A model generated the notes under the pieces. It saw nothing but the letters and a program-made list of their open reading frames with translations, was not told the DNA's origin and did no database searches. A DNA stretch of 64,000 bases from Gracilaria gracilis. Taxonomy: Eukaryota; Rhodophyta; Florideophyceae; Gracilariales; Gracilariaceae. The stretch spans positions 1 to 64,000 of the forward strand of contig JARGSG010000195.1 in the NCBI GenBank assembly GCA_030374805.1, given 5' to 3'. The translations under genes were made by a program, and so were the position numbers. Below, piece by piece: positions 1-11,059 of the stretch (positions are counted from its first letter, which is position 1; each line of letters opens with the position of its first letter).

Positions 1-447
1 GATGAACCCCGGTGTCCGGAGCGAGCACGCAGTGCGTCCTCCTTCCGCTTTCCGCGTATTGATCCAACTCGAGATAAGGTGGTCTTCCGCTTGTCTTCCC
101 GTCGCTGGGAGACTAGCGTGCGAATAGCCGGATTCAATCCGTTGATAAACAGTGTACAACGCTCATTAGCGGAATAAACATTGCCACAACGGTGGAAAGC
201 CTTGTTCAGTCGGACTGAAAACTCGGTTTCCGATTCCTTCGGGCGTTTGCTTCGTTTCCCGCAACGCGGTGATTGCTTCCTCAATAGAGGTACCAGTCGC
301 GTACGAGCGAAGTAGATACTGCACCGGCCTCAGGCCAGCAGGTAACCCCTCCTTCGGAGGCTCGAGATGAACCTCTTACAGAGTTGAATTGGTCTTCAGC
401 GAGTCCACGTAGAAAATACGGTAATGCGACATAAGCTTGCCCTTCAC

Positions 448-1437
448 TCATGCCGAGATGTCAGCTTCCGCGACAAAGCGTGAAAGAAAATCCAACACCA
501 AGATGGGATCCTCCCCAGTAAAGAACTGGTTACGAAACGTCAAGGACATGCGCTTGATGCAGTCCTTGATCTTTCCCGTCCCACGGGGCGTACGGTCCAG
601 ACTGGAATCTTCCAAACGGTAGTACCGGTAAGACAACAACCTTTTGTACAAGGGATTAGTAGGCTTCAGCTCCCTCAAACCTGAGTGCTTCCTCTCCTTC
701 TCACGGGTGCGAACAACACCGGAAGTGGAACTAGAATGACGAGAGCGCGCAGTGCGACCACGACGTTCACCATCATTTGATGAGTCTGACGAAGAAGAAC
801 CCGCAGAGCGGTTTGAGATACCAGAAGACCTGGACGAATCCGAATCATACTCGTCGACTAACCTCTTCTTAGAGCGATTCTTCCCGGATTTTCGGTTTCT
901 GGCGCGATGAGAGTCCACCGCGGGTGTGTCAAAAGCGCCGTTGTCAGCACGGATAGTAGCTTCCAACGTCTCAAGACGGCCCAGAATCCGAAATATCTTC
1001 GTGTTGACCTCCTCGGTAAAACCGGGGTAGCCTTGAAAAACCTCTAAGAGAGTGTTGACATCTTTCCGTAATATACGTAGATCGTCAGATACACCTCCGA
1101 TGAGGGCAGCGTCTACCTTCATACGAAGTGTATCGACCTCAGTCGCGAGGGCAGCATGAGAGCTTCTCATGACTCCCGTCTGGGCCTCAAGTGTGCGCAC
1201 TTGAGTCTCCAGCTCGACGACGAGCGCGTCCTTCACCGCAGCAGCGGGAGTGGAACCCTCCAAAGAAGCAGATGAGGGTCCAGCCACTGGGGAGTCAGAC
1301 GACTTTATAGATTGCTTCCGGTTTCCGGGTTTCTTCTCCGCTCCAGACCGAGGCTCGGGAACAGACCACGGACGCGGGGGCAATTCTGGACCAACTGAGC
1401 GAGCCTTCGAGGGGCTCGCTCGCTTGCCAGAAACCAT
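448..1437 (-). CDS. Gag N-terminal region of element A
   Basis: A 329-codon frame on the minus strand. The order is a Pro/Ser-rich start, a helical stretch with leucine heptads around residues 70-160, a long Ser/Arg/Asp low-complexity stretch around 180-245, and then the conserved gag block that begins HSGLRELKPTN and runs to the frame end. This matches the order in element B's gag, so it is retrotransposon structural protein, not a host gene. It is a fossil copy. The gag downstream continues as homologous but decayed sequence towards position 1. Confidence 0.8.
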   Translation of the reverse strand: MVSGKRASPSKARSVGPELPPRPWSVPEPRSGAEKKPGNRKQSIKSSDSPVAGPSSASLEGSTPAAAVKDALVVELETQVRTLEAQTGVMRSSHAALATEVDTLRMKVDAALIGGVSDDLRILRKDVNTLLEVFQGYPGFTEEVNTKIFRILGRLETLEATIRADNGAFDTPAVDSHRARNRKSGKNRSKKRLVDEYDSDSSRSSGISNRSAGSSSSDSSNDGERRGRTARSRHSSSTSGVVRTREKERKHSGLRELKPTNPLYKRLLSYRYYRLEDSSLDRTPRGTGKIKDCIKRMSLTFRNQFFTGEDPILVLDFLSRFVAEADISA

Positions 1438-1852
1438 CGTCCACGACGAAAAGAGACCAGAGAACTGGGAACAATCAAGCGAACAGCAAATTAACCTCGA
1501 ATGAGTTTAGTATCCTCACACGAGTGACGAAAAAACCGAATGCGGTAAAGACAACCGTGTCCACGGGAACGTCACGATGCGACAACGTTGCTTCACCAGA
1601 TTGCTGGGACGAGTTCAAAAACCCAAACGGGGTGACAACAACCGTACCGACGGGAATCTCACACTACGGAAATAGGTAGTGCCACCGGTAAAGAACCGTG
1701 TCCAAACAACAACCCAAATTGGGAAAACGAAACCGACACGACGTAGAGTCGGTAGCGAATCCCAGATTAAACTGCGAAATGTCCTCCACGACCACGAAAC
1801 GAACCGGCAAACCGGAAGGTGCACCAAACCAGCTTGCTGGATACAACACGAC

Positions 1853-1870
1853 TTCTAAGTCGGGAGACCA
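1853..1870 (-). promoter_or_regulatory. Primer-binding site of element A
   Basis: On the minus strand it reads TGGTCTCCCGACTTAGAA, two bases inside the LTR. The TGG start fits pairing with a tRNA 3' CCA end. The same 18-mer is found at elements B and C, and with two changes at D. I could not assign the tRNA. Confidence 0.8.
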
Positions 1871-1872
1871 AT

Positions 1873-2614
1873 TGTGGTGCAACCCCTGCGGAGGAAGAAG
1901 ACACACAAAGGGTGTTCAAGCCTTCCCTCAACTGAGGTAGTCACAGCAATAGAGCCCCTCTCAGGGTGATCGCGCTAGCCGGGTGTAAGACCGGGGATCA
2001 CCGTCACGACACGCGTAGAGAGCGGTAAAGGCAAAGAAGCCGCACAGTGGTGGGGAACACGACAGAGTCGGGGATGACGTCACAGACGGGACAACCAACA
2101 CACACACGAGAGTGGCACGAGACGCGGAGAGCGGTAGCGAACCACGCGAGTGGGCGAAACAAAGAACGGTCAACACCGGTATGCAGTGTAGCGATACCTG
2201 TATAACAGTGCGAAAACAAATAAAGGAAACACACAGAATAACACGCGGAATGCGGTAAGGGTGCTGTAGATGCCGCGAGGCGGATGATGGTACCTACACA
2301 GTAGTGGCAACTCTCCGCGATGAGGATATTGCTCACCAAGGGTGAAACATCAGAGCCGAACACTCGGTTGAGTCGTTTACTTCTCCAAAGTTGGGTTGAG
2401 CTCAACCTACTATGTAGTGTAGCCGCCCACTGTCAGTGGTAACTAAATATCCAATATTAATATCTAGAATCCCCAACAATGGGTGCAAACTCCCCACACG
2501 TGTGTGACTGACCAGCAATGCTGTGCACCTCACAACTATCCTATATGTTGTACGAATCTACCCAAGAATGGGGTGTGCCACGCACGGCATTCATCATCAC
2601 CTCCTTAGAGAGCA
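1873..2614 (-). repeat. 5' LTR of element A
   Basis: On the plus strand the LTR starts TGTGGTGCAAC beside the PBS, as the LTRs of B (TGTGGAGCAAC) and C (TGTGGTATAATG) do. The outer end is tentative: the nearest ...CA that fits the TG...CA rule is AGAGAGCA at 2614. The partner LTR and target duplication lie outside the window, so the outer boundary could be off by some tens of bases. Confidence 0.6.
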
Positions 2615-3164
2615 TCCCCTTGTCTATGAATCGCAATAGCGAAGCTTCATCCGCAATAGCGTTGCACTACATGGCTTTCGATTGCTGGGGAAGGGATGGC
2701 TGTAGATGGTGGAAGTAAGGCCGATGTTCTTTGGAACGCGGTGAGAATTGGAGAAGCGGATAGTGGAACAAGCATGGCGTTTGATGCTCATGAGAGCTAC
2801 CGAAGGGTCTGTGTCTTTCGAGGAGTTGTCTTGATGAAATACAAAATGCTCCCGCCTAAACTGTGGTTGCATCCGATACCCCCATTAATTGTAACCAACA
2901 CGCGATCTTCGCATACTGGATTTATTGTGGGCCACACTAATTTTGTTACCACAATAATTCTTCACCCACGCTATTTGCAGTTACTGGGTGTAGTTTACTC
3001 TCAAAGTTACTCACCGTTCCAAAGATGCCTCGTAAAACGGGTTTATTGAAAGTGAAAAAACTGAAAATTGTTGCACACCACTCTCATGAAATGATTTATC
3101 AAAAATTTTCAAAATTTATAAGACGTTAATTCTTTACGTCTAACAATTTTTACTCCATCCAAAC
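2615..3164. other. Unassigned stretch between element A and the AT-rich repeats
   Basis: It has short open frames on both strands (2624-2872 minus, 2696-3049 plus) that resemble no family I recognise. Their composition gives no clear coding strand. I see no gene here. Confidence 0.5.
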
Positions 3165-3561
3165 CAGTCTAAACCTAACACGTTTAAATCACAAAAATTG
3201 TCATAAAATGATCAGAAATTGTCTCAACAACAGGAATCTCGATGACCAATACAGAAAATAAACCAGCTTCCTTTTGATTGTTACCGTTAGCAATTTGGAC
3301 ATCTAGAACCTAGATATACTCATAGATTTGTACTTTTTACCATTTAAAAAAATTACAAGACTATCATTCCATTTACAATTAACAAGTGGGTGTACATCCA
3401 AGTAAATATATAAAAATTGGTAAAAGCTGTAGATTTAAATTTTGGTTACTATTTAAAAAGTTCTGGTAATAATAACATAATATTCTATTTTATGTTTTAT
3501 AGAAATTTGTTCTTCCAAGGCAAAAAGCTTTAAGTGCTGCTTTTTGCTTTGCACTCGGAGC
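3165..3561 (-). repeat. LTR-like AT-rich repeat R1, copy 1 (inverted)
   Basis: Its reverse complement aligns over about 400 bp with 5141-5560. Matching blocks include TGATTGTTAC near 3275, GGTAAAAG near 3420 and the GCACT..GAGC end near 3555. The rough identity by eye is 70-75%. Size, AT-rich composition and the nearby Gypsy gag and integrase relics suggest an old LTR, but no element could be delimited. Confidence 0.6.
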
Positions 3562-4472
3562 TAAGAAGAAAGCGAGCAAATTAAAATGCCTTTGAACTGC
3601 TTAAACTGTGTTTTAACTAAAATAGTATTACTACGGTGAGTACTGTAATGATTGGAAACATATTTAGCAATTACAAAAAATGAATACATTGCAAAAACCT
3701 AGATATGCCCCAAATTAGATATAGCTTTTATTCCGATTTGCTTCAACTGTGCCTTCGCTTTGCTCTGAATTCGAGACAACGCTCTATTTTAGGAGTGGTT
3801 CATGACAAACACTCCCTATTTAAAATCGTGCATCATGCCTAATCACCGTCAACTACATGACCACTTAGTTGGTCGAAAGTCTATTGGCAACAGGATGGTT
3901 CTTGTAAGTGTCAGGGGGGTTTGAATATAATACCATGTCAAAATGCGGTTTGAATTTAAAGAAGGAATCATTCTCATCAGTGAGTTCTTCTATGTGCACA
4001 AGAGCCCCCTCAACTCTATCTAGAAATGTCTCAGCACGGTCAGGTTGTATACTTCCAAATTGCAAAACAATGAAAAAATAATGGAACAGAATAAATTCTT
4101 CATCGATAGCATCCATGATCTTGTCCTTATAAGTTTAGAATAGTTTTTTCAAGAGCAGGGGCATTTTCTTCATTGATGAAAGGGTCCTCCAAGTTGTAAG
4201 AATGCGAAACAAATGTGACAAGATGCCCAAGCTAAACGGAATCTTTCGGAAAGATCTTCTGTAATATCATGGAACCATGCCAGCAATCTTCTTTCACACA
4301 AGTTCAATGCAACTATAGAACTGTCTTACGATATGGATTTGGAGATTGCTCGCGGCGATGGGCGCGTTTTTCGTTGGACATGATGGGTTTTCTTCAACTA
4401 ATCCCGGAGAGATTGATGTGTTGAAAGTCCTGACTATCGACCCATTGATTCTCAGCATCTTTTGGTGTTTGT

Positions 4473-4889
4473 CTAAGGAACGAGGTATTGAAGACGACTG
4501 CTGCGAATGCGTTGGCCAAGAATCTTCTCGATGTGGCTGTCTGGAACCAAGATGAGCTTTTCTGCTTTCAGAAAGGTTACGTCTTTGTGCTGGTTCTGAG
4601 TACTTGTGGGTTGCACAAATGGTTTCGAAAATGATACATGGAAAGTATGATGAATTCGTTCGAGCTTTTTGAGTATCTCTAACTCGTACGATCGACCTTC
4701 GGCGAGAACCCTACATACAGAGTATGGTCTAATGTATTTTGGGAATAGTTTTTTCGCATGTCCTTCTTTGAAATTCCAATTCTTGGTTGAAAGCATAACT
4801 TTATCACCAACTTCGAATAATTTTTCTTTTCGTCTCATGTTGGTATCGTCTTCCATCTTCAAATTAGTGGCTAAGACCGATAACTTCAT
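4473..4889 (-). mobile_element. Old Ty3/Gypsy pol fragment (integrase C-terminal part)
   Basis: A minus-strand frame that carries the typical region after the integrase core: FEVGDKVMLSTKNW, then LFPKYIRPYSVCRVL, then IHHTFHVSFSKPF, and a chromodomain-like end (HIEKILGQRIRSS). It is a fossil. The integrase core, RT and gag that should precede it are not readable nearby. It belongs to a different Gypsy lineage from elements A-E, and it sits between two inverted copies of repeat R1, which may be its LTRs. Confidence 0.75.
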
Positions 4890-5140
4890 GAAGTAGTCCT
4901 ACAATAAAGCTTTGACCCAAATTTGCGGTAAAAGCCAGGGGCAAAGTCGGGGTAAATCGGGGACAAAACTTTATATAATTTGGAAAATATCTAGACTGTT
5001 GCTATTTATTGTTATATTCATTTGTGTAACTGCTGAGTTTCTTTTTATTCACTACAGTACTTGCTCCAGTGATACTACATTTAGTTAGAAACATTATGTA
5101 AGCAGTTAACGAGCAGTGCACTTTGCTCTCTTTCCTTCTC

Positions 5141-5560
5141 GATCCAAGTGAAGAGCGAGAAGCAGCGCCTAGAAGTACCTGCCTCGATAAGAAACTTTTT
5201 CTATATAGAATAAAATATAACATTATTTCATTAATTTAGAAACTACCCAAATTTTCTAAATAGTACGGGAAAGTTAGATCCAAAACTTTTACCACTTTTC
5301 ATAAATATAAACTTGGGTATAAGCCCACTTATTGATTGTAAATCGAATCATGATCGTCTGGATTTTCTCCTATTCGTAAAATAGTGAAATTACAAATGTA
5401 TCAGGAAGGTCAAGTTATGGATGTCCAAACTGCTAAGAGTAACAATCAAAAGAAGGCTAGACTTTTTCATCTATTTCCTGTTCCAGATTCCTGTCCTTGA
5501 TACAATTTCTAATCATTTTACGACATTATTCATGATTTAGACGTGTTAGTGCCTGCCTCA
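5141..5560 (+). repeat. LTR-like AT-rich repeat R1, copy 2
   Basis: Inverted relative to copy 1 at 3165-3561 and in the same orientation as the partial copies at 5548-5690 and 11650-11830. Shared marks are an AGAAGCAG..CCTAGAAGT..CTGCCTCG start and an AAAACTTTTACC block. Confidence 0.6.
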
Positions 5561-5690
5561 ACCAGACACTCTTTACATAAAGCATAAAATATGAGATTAT
5601 TATACAATTCTAAGAACTACCAAAACTTCCCACATAGTAAGCAAAACTTAAACCTACAACTTTTACCAATTTGCTACAAATTGCTAGCAT
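5548..5690 (+). repeat. LTR-like repeat R1, partial copy 3
   Basis: Begins GTGCCTGCCTC, with CTCTTTACATAAAG.ATA, GAACTACC, TAGTAAGCAAAA and ACTTTTACCAA blocks. These are shared with 11685-11820 and less closely with copy 2. It directly abuts copy 2 in the same orientation, as if one repeat had landed in or beside another. Confidence 0.5.
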
Positions 5691-6067
5691 CGCCTTGCAG
5701 TTCTAACATTCTACAGTGAGTATCCTTGCTGACAGTATATCTGGCAACCTTGCCAGTAGCCACAAATCTGTCAAAATGGACACCCAGAAAAAAGAAACAG
5801 CCAATCAGGACCTGCCAAGTATAACACGTCAATCGCCGGATCGTACCAAGGAAGGCCCTCTTGGGAAATCCAATCAAAAATTGCTACGTCCGCACGTCGA
5901 CACCAATCACACGTCGACAAGTGGAGATCAGATTCCTGTCGTGGAGATAATTTTTGATCATTCTACTTCAGCCAATCAGAAGCCGGTACCTGTGAGCTCT
6001 AAATCGTCACTGTTCACGTTTACAGGTGGCAGGATCACAAAGCCGGAATTTCATGAGCTACCGAGAC

Positions 6068-6608
6068 CGTAGTAAAGTGGGCCTCAGATGGTGCCCAGCG
6101 TATCCGATTGGCCGTTCACGTACAAAAGGGTAGTGCACGGTGGGCCGGTGCAGTGTCACCGTCACGTGTACGATTTGGTGATCAAGTGGCGAACGGGTTG
6201 GCACAGCGATCAAGTTGGTCACGTGTGCAGGTTGGGTAGTGACAAGGCAAACTAGACCAATCGTACAGTAGTCAGTAGGGGGCCCAGGCCCGCTATTTAG
6301 TTGTAGCTCGGATCTCCCGAGGCCCCAATCGTAAACGACAAGCATCTTCTGCCAAACGTCTTCCTTCTGAACTTGCGTTACAACAGATCACACGGCTACT
6401 TCTTTATCGAGTTCATCAGACCGTTTGTACCCTTTTGCGCGTACCTGTAGGCGCTTGGTCATACCAACCGTTCATTCTCCCTTCGACCGCCCGGTGCCTC
6501 CGCCCTCCCTCACCGTTTGGACTCATTACAGTCACACGACTGTACGCCGCCGCCGCTCCAGTCTCAAGACCACTTCGGACCCTCTCCCTTTTTTTGCATT
6601 ATACCACA
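6068..6608 (+). repeat. 5' LTR of element D
   Basis: Pairs with 9661-10201. It ends ..GCATTATACCACA beside the PBS, like the LTR of C. The first bases (CGTAGTAAAG) have drifted from the expected TG start. Confidence 0.85.
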
Positions 6609-6609
6609 T

Positions 6610-6627
6610 TAGTCTCCCGACCTAGAA
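6610..6627 (+). promoter_or_regulatory. Primer-binding site of element D
   Basis: TAGTCTCCCGACCTAGAA, two bases away from the 18-mer shared by A, B and C, one base inside the LTR. Confidence 0.75.
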
Positions 6628-6664
6628 GGAGAATTCGAGACCGTACGGAGTAGCAGAACTGATC

Positions 6665-8491
6665 ATGCACCTTCAGGCTCGTCCCCTGACGGAACATTGG
6701 GCGCAATCAACTCGAAGCCCCTTGAAGAAGAACTACGACACTTGACGCATGTTCTTAACGATGTGGTCGACAATGCGCTCCACATCGGCCTGCTGCGCTA
6801 TGCTTTCATGGGACTTAGTCACCAGCTTGTCCAGTGGCGGGCGCGAGCGTCGACATCGACGTTCCACCCTACACCGGGCGTCATACCCAGACCAGCCGTC
6901 ACGGACTTCTCGTAAGATGCCGAGACCAACAGGGTGTGGAGCCGGTGGTAACCGAGCAGGTTAAGCTGCGCCTGAGCCTGCTCACGAAGAGCAGTCTCGG
7001 CGTTGACCGCATGGCGCATCCATACTCAGGCTGCCCACAGGGCATCGTCAAGCGTCGCAAACTCCTCTTCTCCGAACAGAATACAAGCCGCACGGAGAGC
7101 TACGAAGGCCTTAGGCGTATCACCGTCCGAGTGCGGACTGGCGCTGTCCTCAGTGGCGAAACCGGACTTGTCCCAAGACTCCCGACCCGGATCCTGCCTG
7201 TGCTTCTGCCTCCACGACGGTGTTCGCCTCAACGGGTGTAACCATCGGAATCGGCAGTGGCGCTACGTCTTCGAAGTCCTGCGCCATGAACCCATGCGGA
7301 AAGAAGTCCGTAACGGTTTTGAAGGGCCAGGGGGGAAGACTCTCCCTACCATTCAGGACACGAGTGATCGGCGTTGCGACCGAACTGGTCGAAGGCATTG
7401 CCGGGAACGTATCGGAGTAGTAGTCGTGCCACAAGAACCCCGATGTGTTGTCCCAATCGGTCCACAACGAGTACTGCAGCAGGTTTCTCGCCGACTTGCG
7501 GAAGGAACACGGTGCCACGGACAACGTTTTGGAGTCCCATCTCGGCCAGGATACACACCAACTTGTACGACAGTGGAAAGAACCGTCTTTAATTGGTTTG
7601 ACTGTCCTTATGGTACAGAAGATCGTGTTCTGCATGGGAAAAGACCTCGATTCCTTCCTGGGCCGCCTGGAGAAACGCCATGAAGGCAAAGACTGGCCAT
7701 TCGGCGTACATGACGTGAAGGACGACACGCTGTATGGGTGAACCTTTGAAAAGCTCCTCCAAATTTTTTGCCAACACGAAAGGAGTCGTTACAGATAGGT
7801 TGCGGCACTCATCGAGGGTGGTCCAAACCTCGTTCGTGGAGCAGTACAAGTCCGATCGGCGATGAGTAGGAACGTCAAAGAACTCGACGTTGTGCCAACT
7901 GTACAGGAACCCGTGGGGACGCCTAGATTCGCCCCTCCGTTGGGGCGTTACTTCCCTAACGTTGACGGTCCAGCCAGTACAACTTGTCGTACGGCGGTTT
8001 GGACATCACGAGTCCAAGCGGATTCATATCCTTCTCAGGAAAGCCCGAATCGGATGAGCAACGATGAAACAGGTGCTGCAACGCATCCCGATAAGACTTT
8101 TCTTCCAGGTGGGGCAGATATAACGTGTCGCTACGCCCGTAGGTCTCTTCGTCTTTCCGTCCGCTCACCCCAGGCAGGTGGTTCCAGCGGGCTTGCCAAG
8201 CTTCAAGGCTTGTCCATTTCGGAGGGCGAATCGCCACATCCCGCATCGGTAGTGCCGTCGGACTCGGCTCGAAACTCTCACTGTCGAGAAATCTCTTCTG
8301 GACGTATTCCGAGATGGATAGCGGACCTGCTTCTTCCGGCGAGGAGCGGTAAAACTGAGAGCAAAACAATGCTCATACTTCCGACTAGGTAGCGGGGCTG
8401 AATGGAAAGGTGTCGACAGTGTACCAGAGCCGCTCGGGTTTGGCGCCATCGCCTGCGTACGGTTGGATGCTGAGTGAACAGATTCGGGCAT
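6665..8491 (-). pseudogene. Antisense ORF of element D (homologue of the 731-codon ORF of C)
   Basis: A minus-strand coding relic on the strand opposite to the element. It matches the ORF at 51126-53321 along nearly its whole length, from MPESVHSASN at 8491, through KWTSLEAWQARWNHLPGV and HRCSSDSGFPEKDMNPLG, to the VDHIV helix region near 6760. The C-terminal tail of about 130 residues is absent because the internal deletion joins the leader to this point. Fossil, broken several times. The function is unknown. Confidence 0.85.
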
Positions 8492-9648
8492 GTCGCCGCT
8501 CGGCTTGCGCTCTTATCGAGGAGAGGTTAAGACAACGACGCAGTAGTACTTGAGGTATCACCAACCGTTTGGAATCGCCACGACGCCTATGTCGTCTTAC
8601 AGGCACCACGCGGACGAAACGTCGGTGCTGATTGATTAAATTTTATTTAATGACCAAGAACTGACGTTCCGCCACCACCTCCGCACGAGCTACGTTTGCT
8701 TTGTCGTCGCGAGGCACCCAATTCGTACAGTCATACCTTACTTCTGCAACACACCGTGTCCTTTCGGTCATGACGAATGCTGACGGTCTTTCGACCGTAA
8801 GTCGGTTCACGAATGAAGATCACCGCTCCGGACACGACGTAGCTGCATAGATGGGCGCTAGACCGGTAAGGAACCACCCGCCGGGCGTTTTCCTTCAAGA
8901 CGTACTGGGCGCGCCGATTCGGACACCCGCTGGAGGTTCTCCTTCGAGACGAACCGTACGCACCGATTCGAACATCCGCACCCCTTAGCGGCGTTCAGCA
9001 TCTCTCCGCTCGTACGTATGAAGGTGAACGCTCCCCGACGAGTTTACTGGTACAGTATCTGCTACAGTCAACTTGGGAAAATTGGGCGTGGCTTCGCCCC
9101 GCCCTTTCTGGGCAGAGTTTCCGAAAGCGGATGCTGTGGCTTCTCGTTTACCATACGGACTCAGCGCGCACTTGGTGCGTGTTACTGAACGGATGACGCC
9201 AAACGCACACCTCGCGGTTGGCGGAGCTGACAACTTGGAAGCTCTGCCAGGTACGCTCCGTATGGTGACTGGCATGGACGTCCCATAAAACGAGATGTAT
9301 ACTTCCGATCGGACTTGGGCGTATCCAATGTCAAGGACGTCGACAGTGCTCCAACGGGCACCCGTGGTCTGAACAGTTATACGCCGTCGCGTACACTCCC
9401 GGTGACGCGTCATGCTTCTTCGATCCGCCGTTCCCGTACCAGCGCGTATCATTCCGCTCCCTTTGGACTCTACCACACGTACTCAAGCTCTTTTCGTCGC
9501 TCCCGCTCACGAAACTTTGGCATGGCTTCGCCCCGCCCTTCTTGGGCAAAAATTTCCGAACGGATGCGATGGCGCCCTCTCGAACAGGCGGACATAGACG
9601 TAGCGACTTGAAGACGCTACGCAGCGCTCCGAGGGCGGAGCGCAAGTG

Positions 9649-9660
9649 TAGGAGGGGAAT
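9649..9660 (+). other. Polypurine tract of element D
   Basis: TAGGAGGGGAAT immediately before the 3' LTR. The tracts of B, C and E are alike (for example AGGAGGGGGATC in C). Confidence 0.7.
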
Positions 9661-10201
9661 TGGTAGTATATTGGGCCCAAGTTGGTACCCAGCGTATCCG
9701 ATTGGACGTTCACGTACAAAAGGATGGTGCACGGTGGACCGGTGCAGTGGCACCGTCACGTGTATAATTTGGTGATCAAGTGCGGGACGGGTTGGCACAG
9801 CGTACAAGTTGGACACGTGTGCTGGTTGAGTAGTGACCATGCAAATTAGATCGATCGTACAGTAGTCAGTAGTGGGCCCAGGCCCGCTATTTAGTTGTAG
9901 CTGGGATCTCCCGAGGCCCCAATCGTAAATGACAAGCATCTTCTGCCAAACGTCTTCCTTGTGAACTTGCGTTACAATAGACTGCATGGCTACTTCTTTA
10001 CCGGGTTTATCAAACCGTTGGACCCTTTGGCGCGTACATGTACGCGCTTGGTGATACCGACCGTCTACTCTCCCTTCGATCGCCCGGTACTTCCGCCCTC
10101 TCTCACCGTTTGGACTCATTACAGTCACAAGACTGTACGCCGCCGCCGCTCCAGTCTCAAGACCGCTTCGGACTCTCTCCTTTTTTGTGCATTATACCAC
10201 A
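9661..10201 (+). repeat. 3' LTR of element D
   Basis: Starts TGGTAGTATATTGGG and ends ATACCACA, 541 bp, paired with 6068-6608. The long frames on either strand across it (for example 9331-10128 minus) are by-products of LTR composition and also appear in the LTRs of C. Confidence 0.85.
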
Positions 10202-10820
10202 GAGGCCTATCAGGCAACCGAGGTTACTGCATGATCAGACCGCTTACTTACCAACTGACGGGGTTACTTACGTACCGTTGACGACCCGCCATCTATCGCC
10301 CGGTAACACTGCAATTAACCGACTTGAAAGGATACTTGGGGCTGTAAACAAGTCACGCGCTGAGTGTAGGTTGATTGGACGCATTGGAATCTCCCGTGAC
10401 ACTGTGACGCCGCGTTTGCGTGATCTCTGTCGTGACTGTCACCGTCACAAGTCACAATCTGTGTCGTGGACAGATCACAACTTTTCGGCCAATCATACTC
10501 GTTCACTAGTCAACCAATCAGGCTTTGGCGCCGCTCCCGACCTGGTACTCGTGGAAAACGCGGACAAGGTGAAGATACCTTGCCACTTGTGCGACCTGTG
10601 GTGTAAGGACGCTTTGACTTACTGCCATCACTTACTCACAGAGGACCATCAGCTCCATTTAAGCTCCTTCCGTGAGTTCGCGGGCGTCGCCACGTTGCCA
10701 ACTGGTGATCCATTTACGCAAGTGAAAAGTGCTCCGAATGAATTAATTGATACAATTGGTGACGTCATCCAGTATTTCAAAGCCAAGAATCAATTTAAGA
10801 ATACAATTATATTGAATTAA

Positions 10821-11059
10821 AATTTGAACTGCGTTTGAATTGAGTTTAAAAAATTGTCTTGCAGGATTCAACTTAAGCGTTCTTAAGAAACTCTAAAAGT
10901 TTCGAACCCTCCTCAACCACAATTTCAAAAAGGCGTGCAAGCTATTCGAGGACTACAGCAAATAGTTTGTTAACGACAAAACAAATAAAATAATGCCAAT
11001 CGTGCCTTTCTTAGTCTTGTTAACGGCAAGCAGCCGCATAATTGCGTAAAAAATGGGTA
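10821..11059. other. Short AT-rich spacer
   Basis: No gene or repeat recognised between the end of the zinc-finger frame and the Gypsy gag relic. Confidence 0.5.

Larger units (their letters stand above)
1..2614 (-). mobile_element. Ty3/Gypsy element A, partial (gag, PBS and 5' LTR)
   Basis: Right-hand end of a minus-strand LTR retrotransposon whose pol lies beyond the left edge of the window. Going with its sense strand, it has a 5' LTR, a primer-binding site and a gag region. The gag is clearly related to that of element B at 32.3-34.2 kb: both share the blocks HSG.(R/K)ELKPTN, LDRTPRGTGK and DPILVLDFLSRFVAEADI. It is treated as a fossil. The gag looks broken, with the upstream half open and the rest decayed, and the age cannot be judged without the second LTR. 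Confidence 0.85.
6068..10201 (+). mobile_element. LTR element D: short, non-autonomous Gypsy relative of C
   Basis: A 4.13-kb element with two LTRs of about 541 bp, a PBS and a polypurine tract, flanked by GAGAC (6063-6067) and GAGGC (10202-10206), a 5-bp duplication with one difference. LTRs and leader match element C. About 55 bases past the LTR the leader jumps straight into the region that in C encodes the antisense ORF. There is no gag or pol. The rest (8.5-9.66 kb) matches the 1.2 kb that in C lies between the antisense ORF and the 3' LTR. The LTRs differ at about 10-15% of positions by eye, so it is clearly older than B and C. It is a fossil and its one ORF looks broken in several places. 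Confidence 0.85.
5776..10820 (+). pseudogene. Putative host gene for a U1-type zinc-finger protein, split by element D
   Basis: Two pieces, 5776-6067 and 10207-10820, flank element D. Removing D and one target duplication leaves a single open frame of 301 codons, from an ATG in good context (AAAATGG) to TAA at 10818-10820. The N-terminal third is Ser/Thr/Lys-rich. The C-terminal part has C-x2-C-x12-H-x5-H (CHLCDLWC to EDH, about residues 225-250 of the uninterrupted frame), the spacing of U1/matrin-type zinc fingers that bind RNA or double-stranded nucleic acid. The frame reads smoothly through the junction, so it was open when D landed. I do not recognise the full protein, and it might belong to an older mobile element. 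An open frame also runs from D's 3' LTR into the second piece, so a truncated LTR-driven product is possible. Confidence 0.55.

Noticed and set aside
9331-10128. 265-codon minus frame over the 3' LTR of element D
   Set aside because: It runs through LTR and spacer, and matching frames recur over the LTRs of C. It is composition, not a gene.
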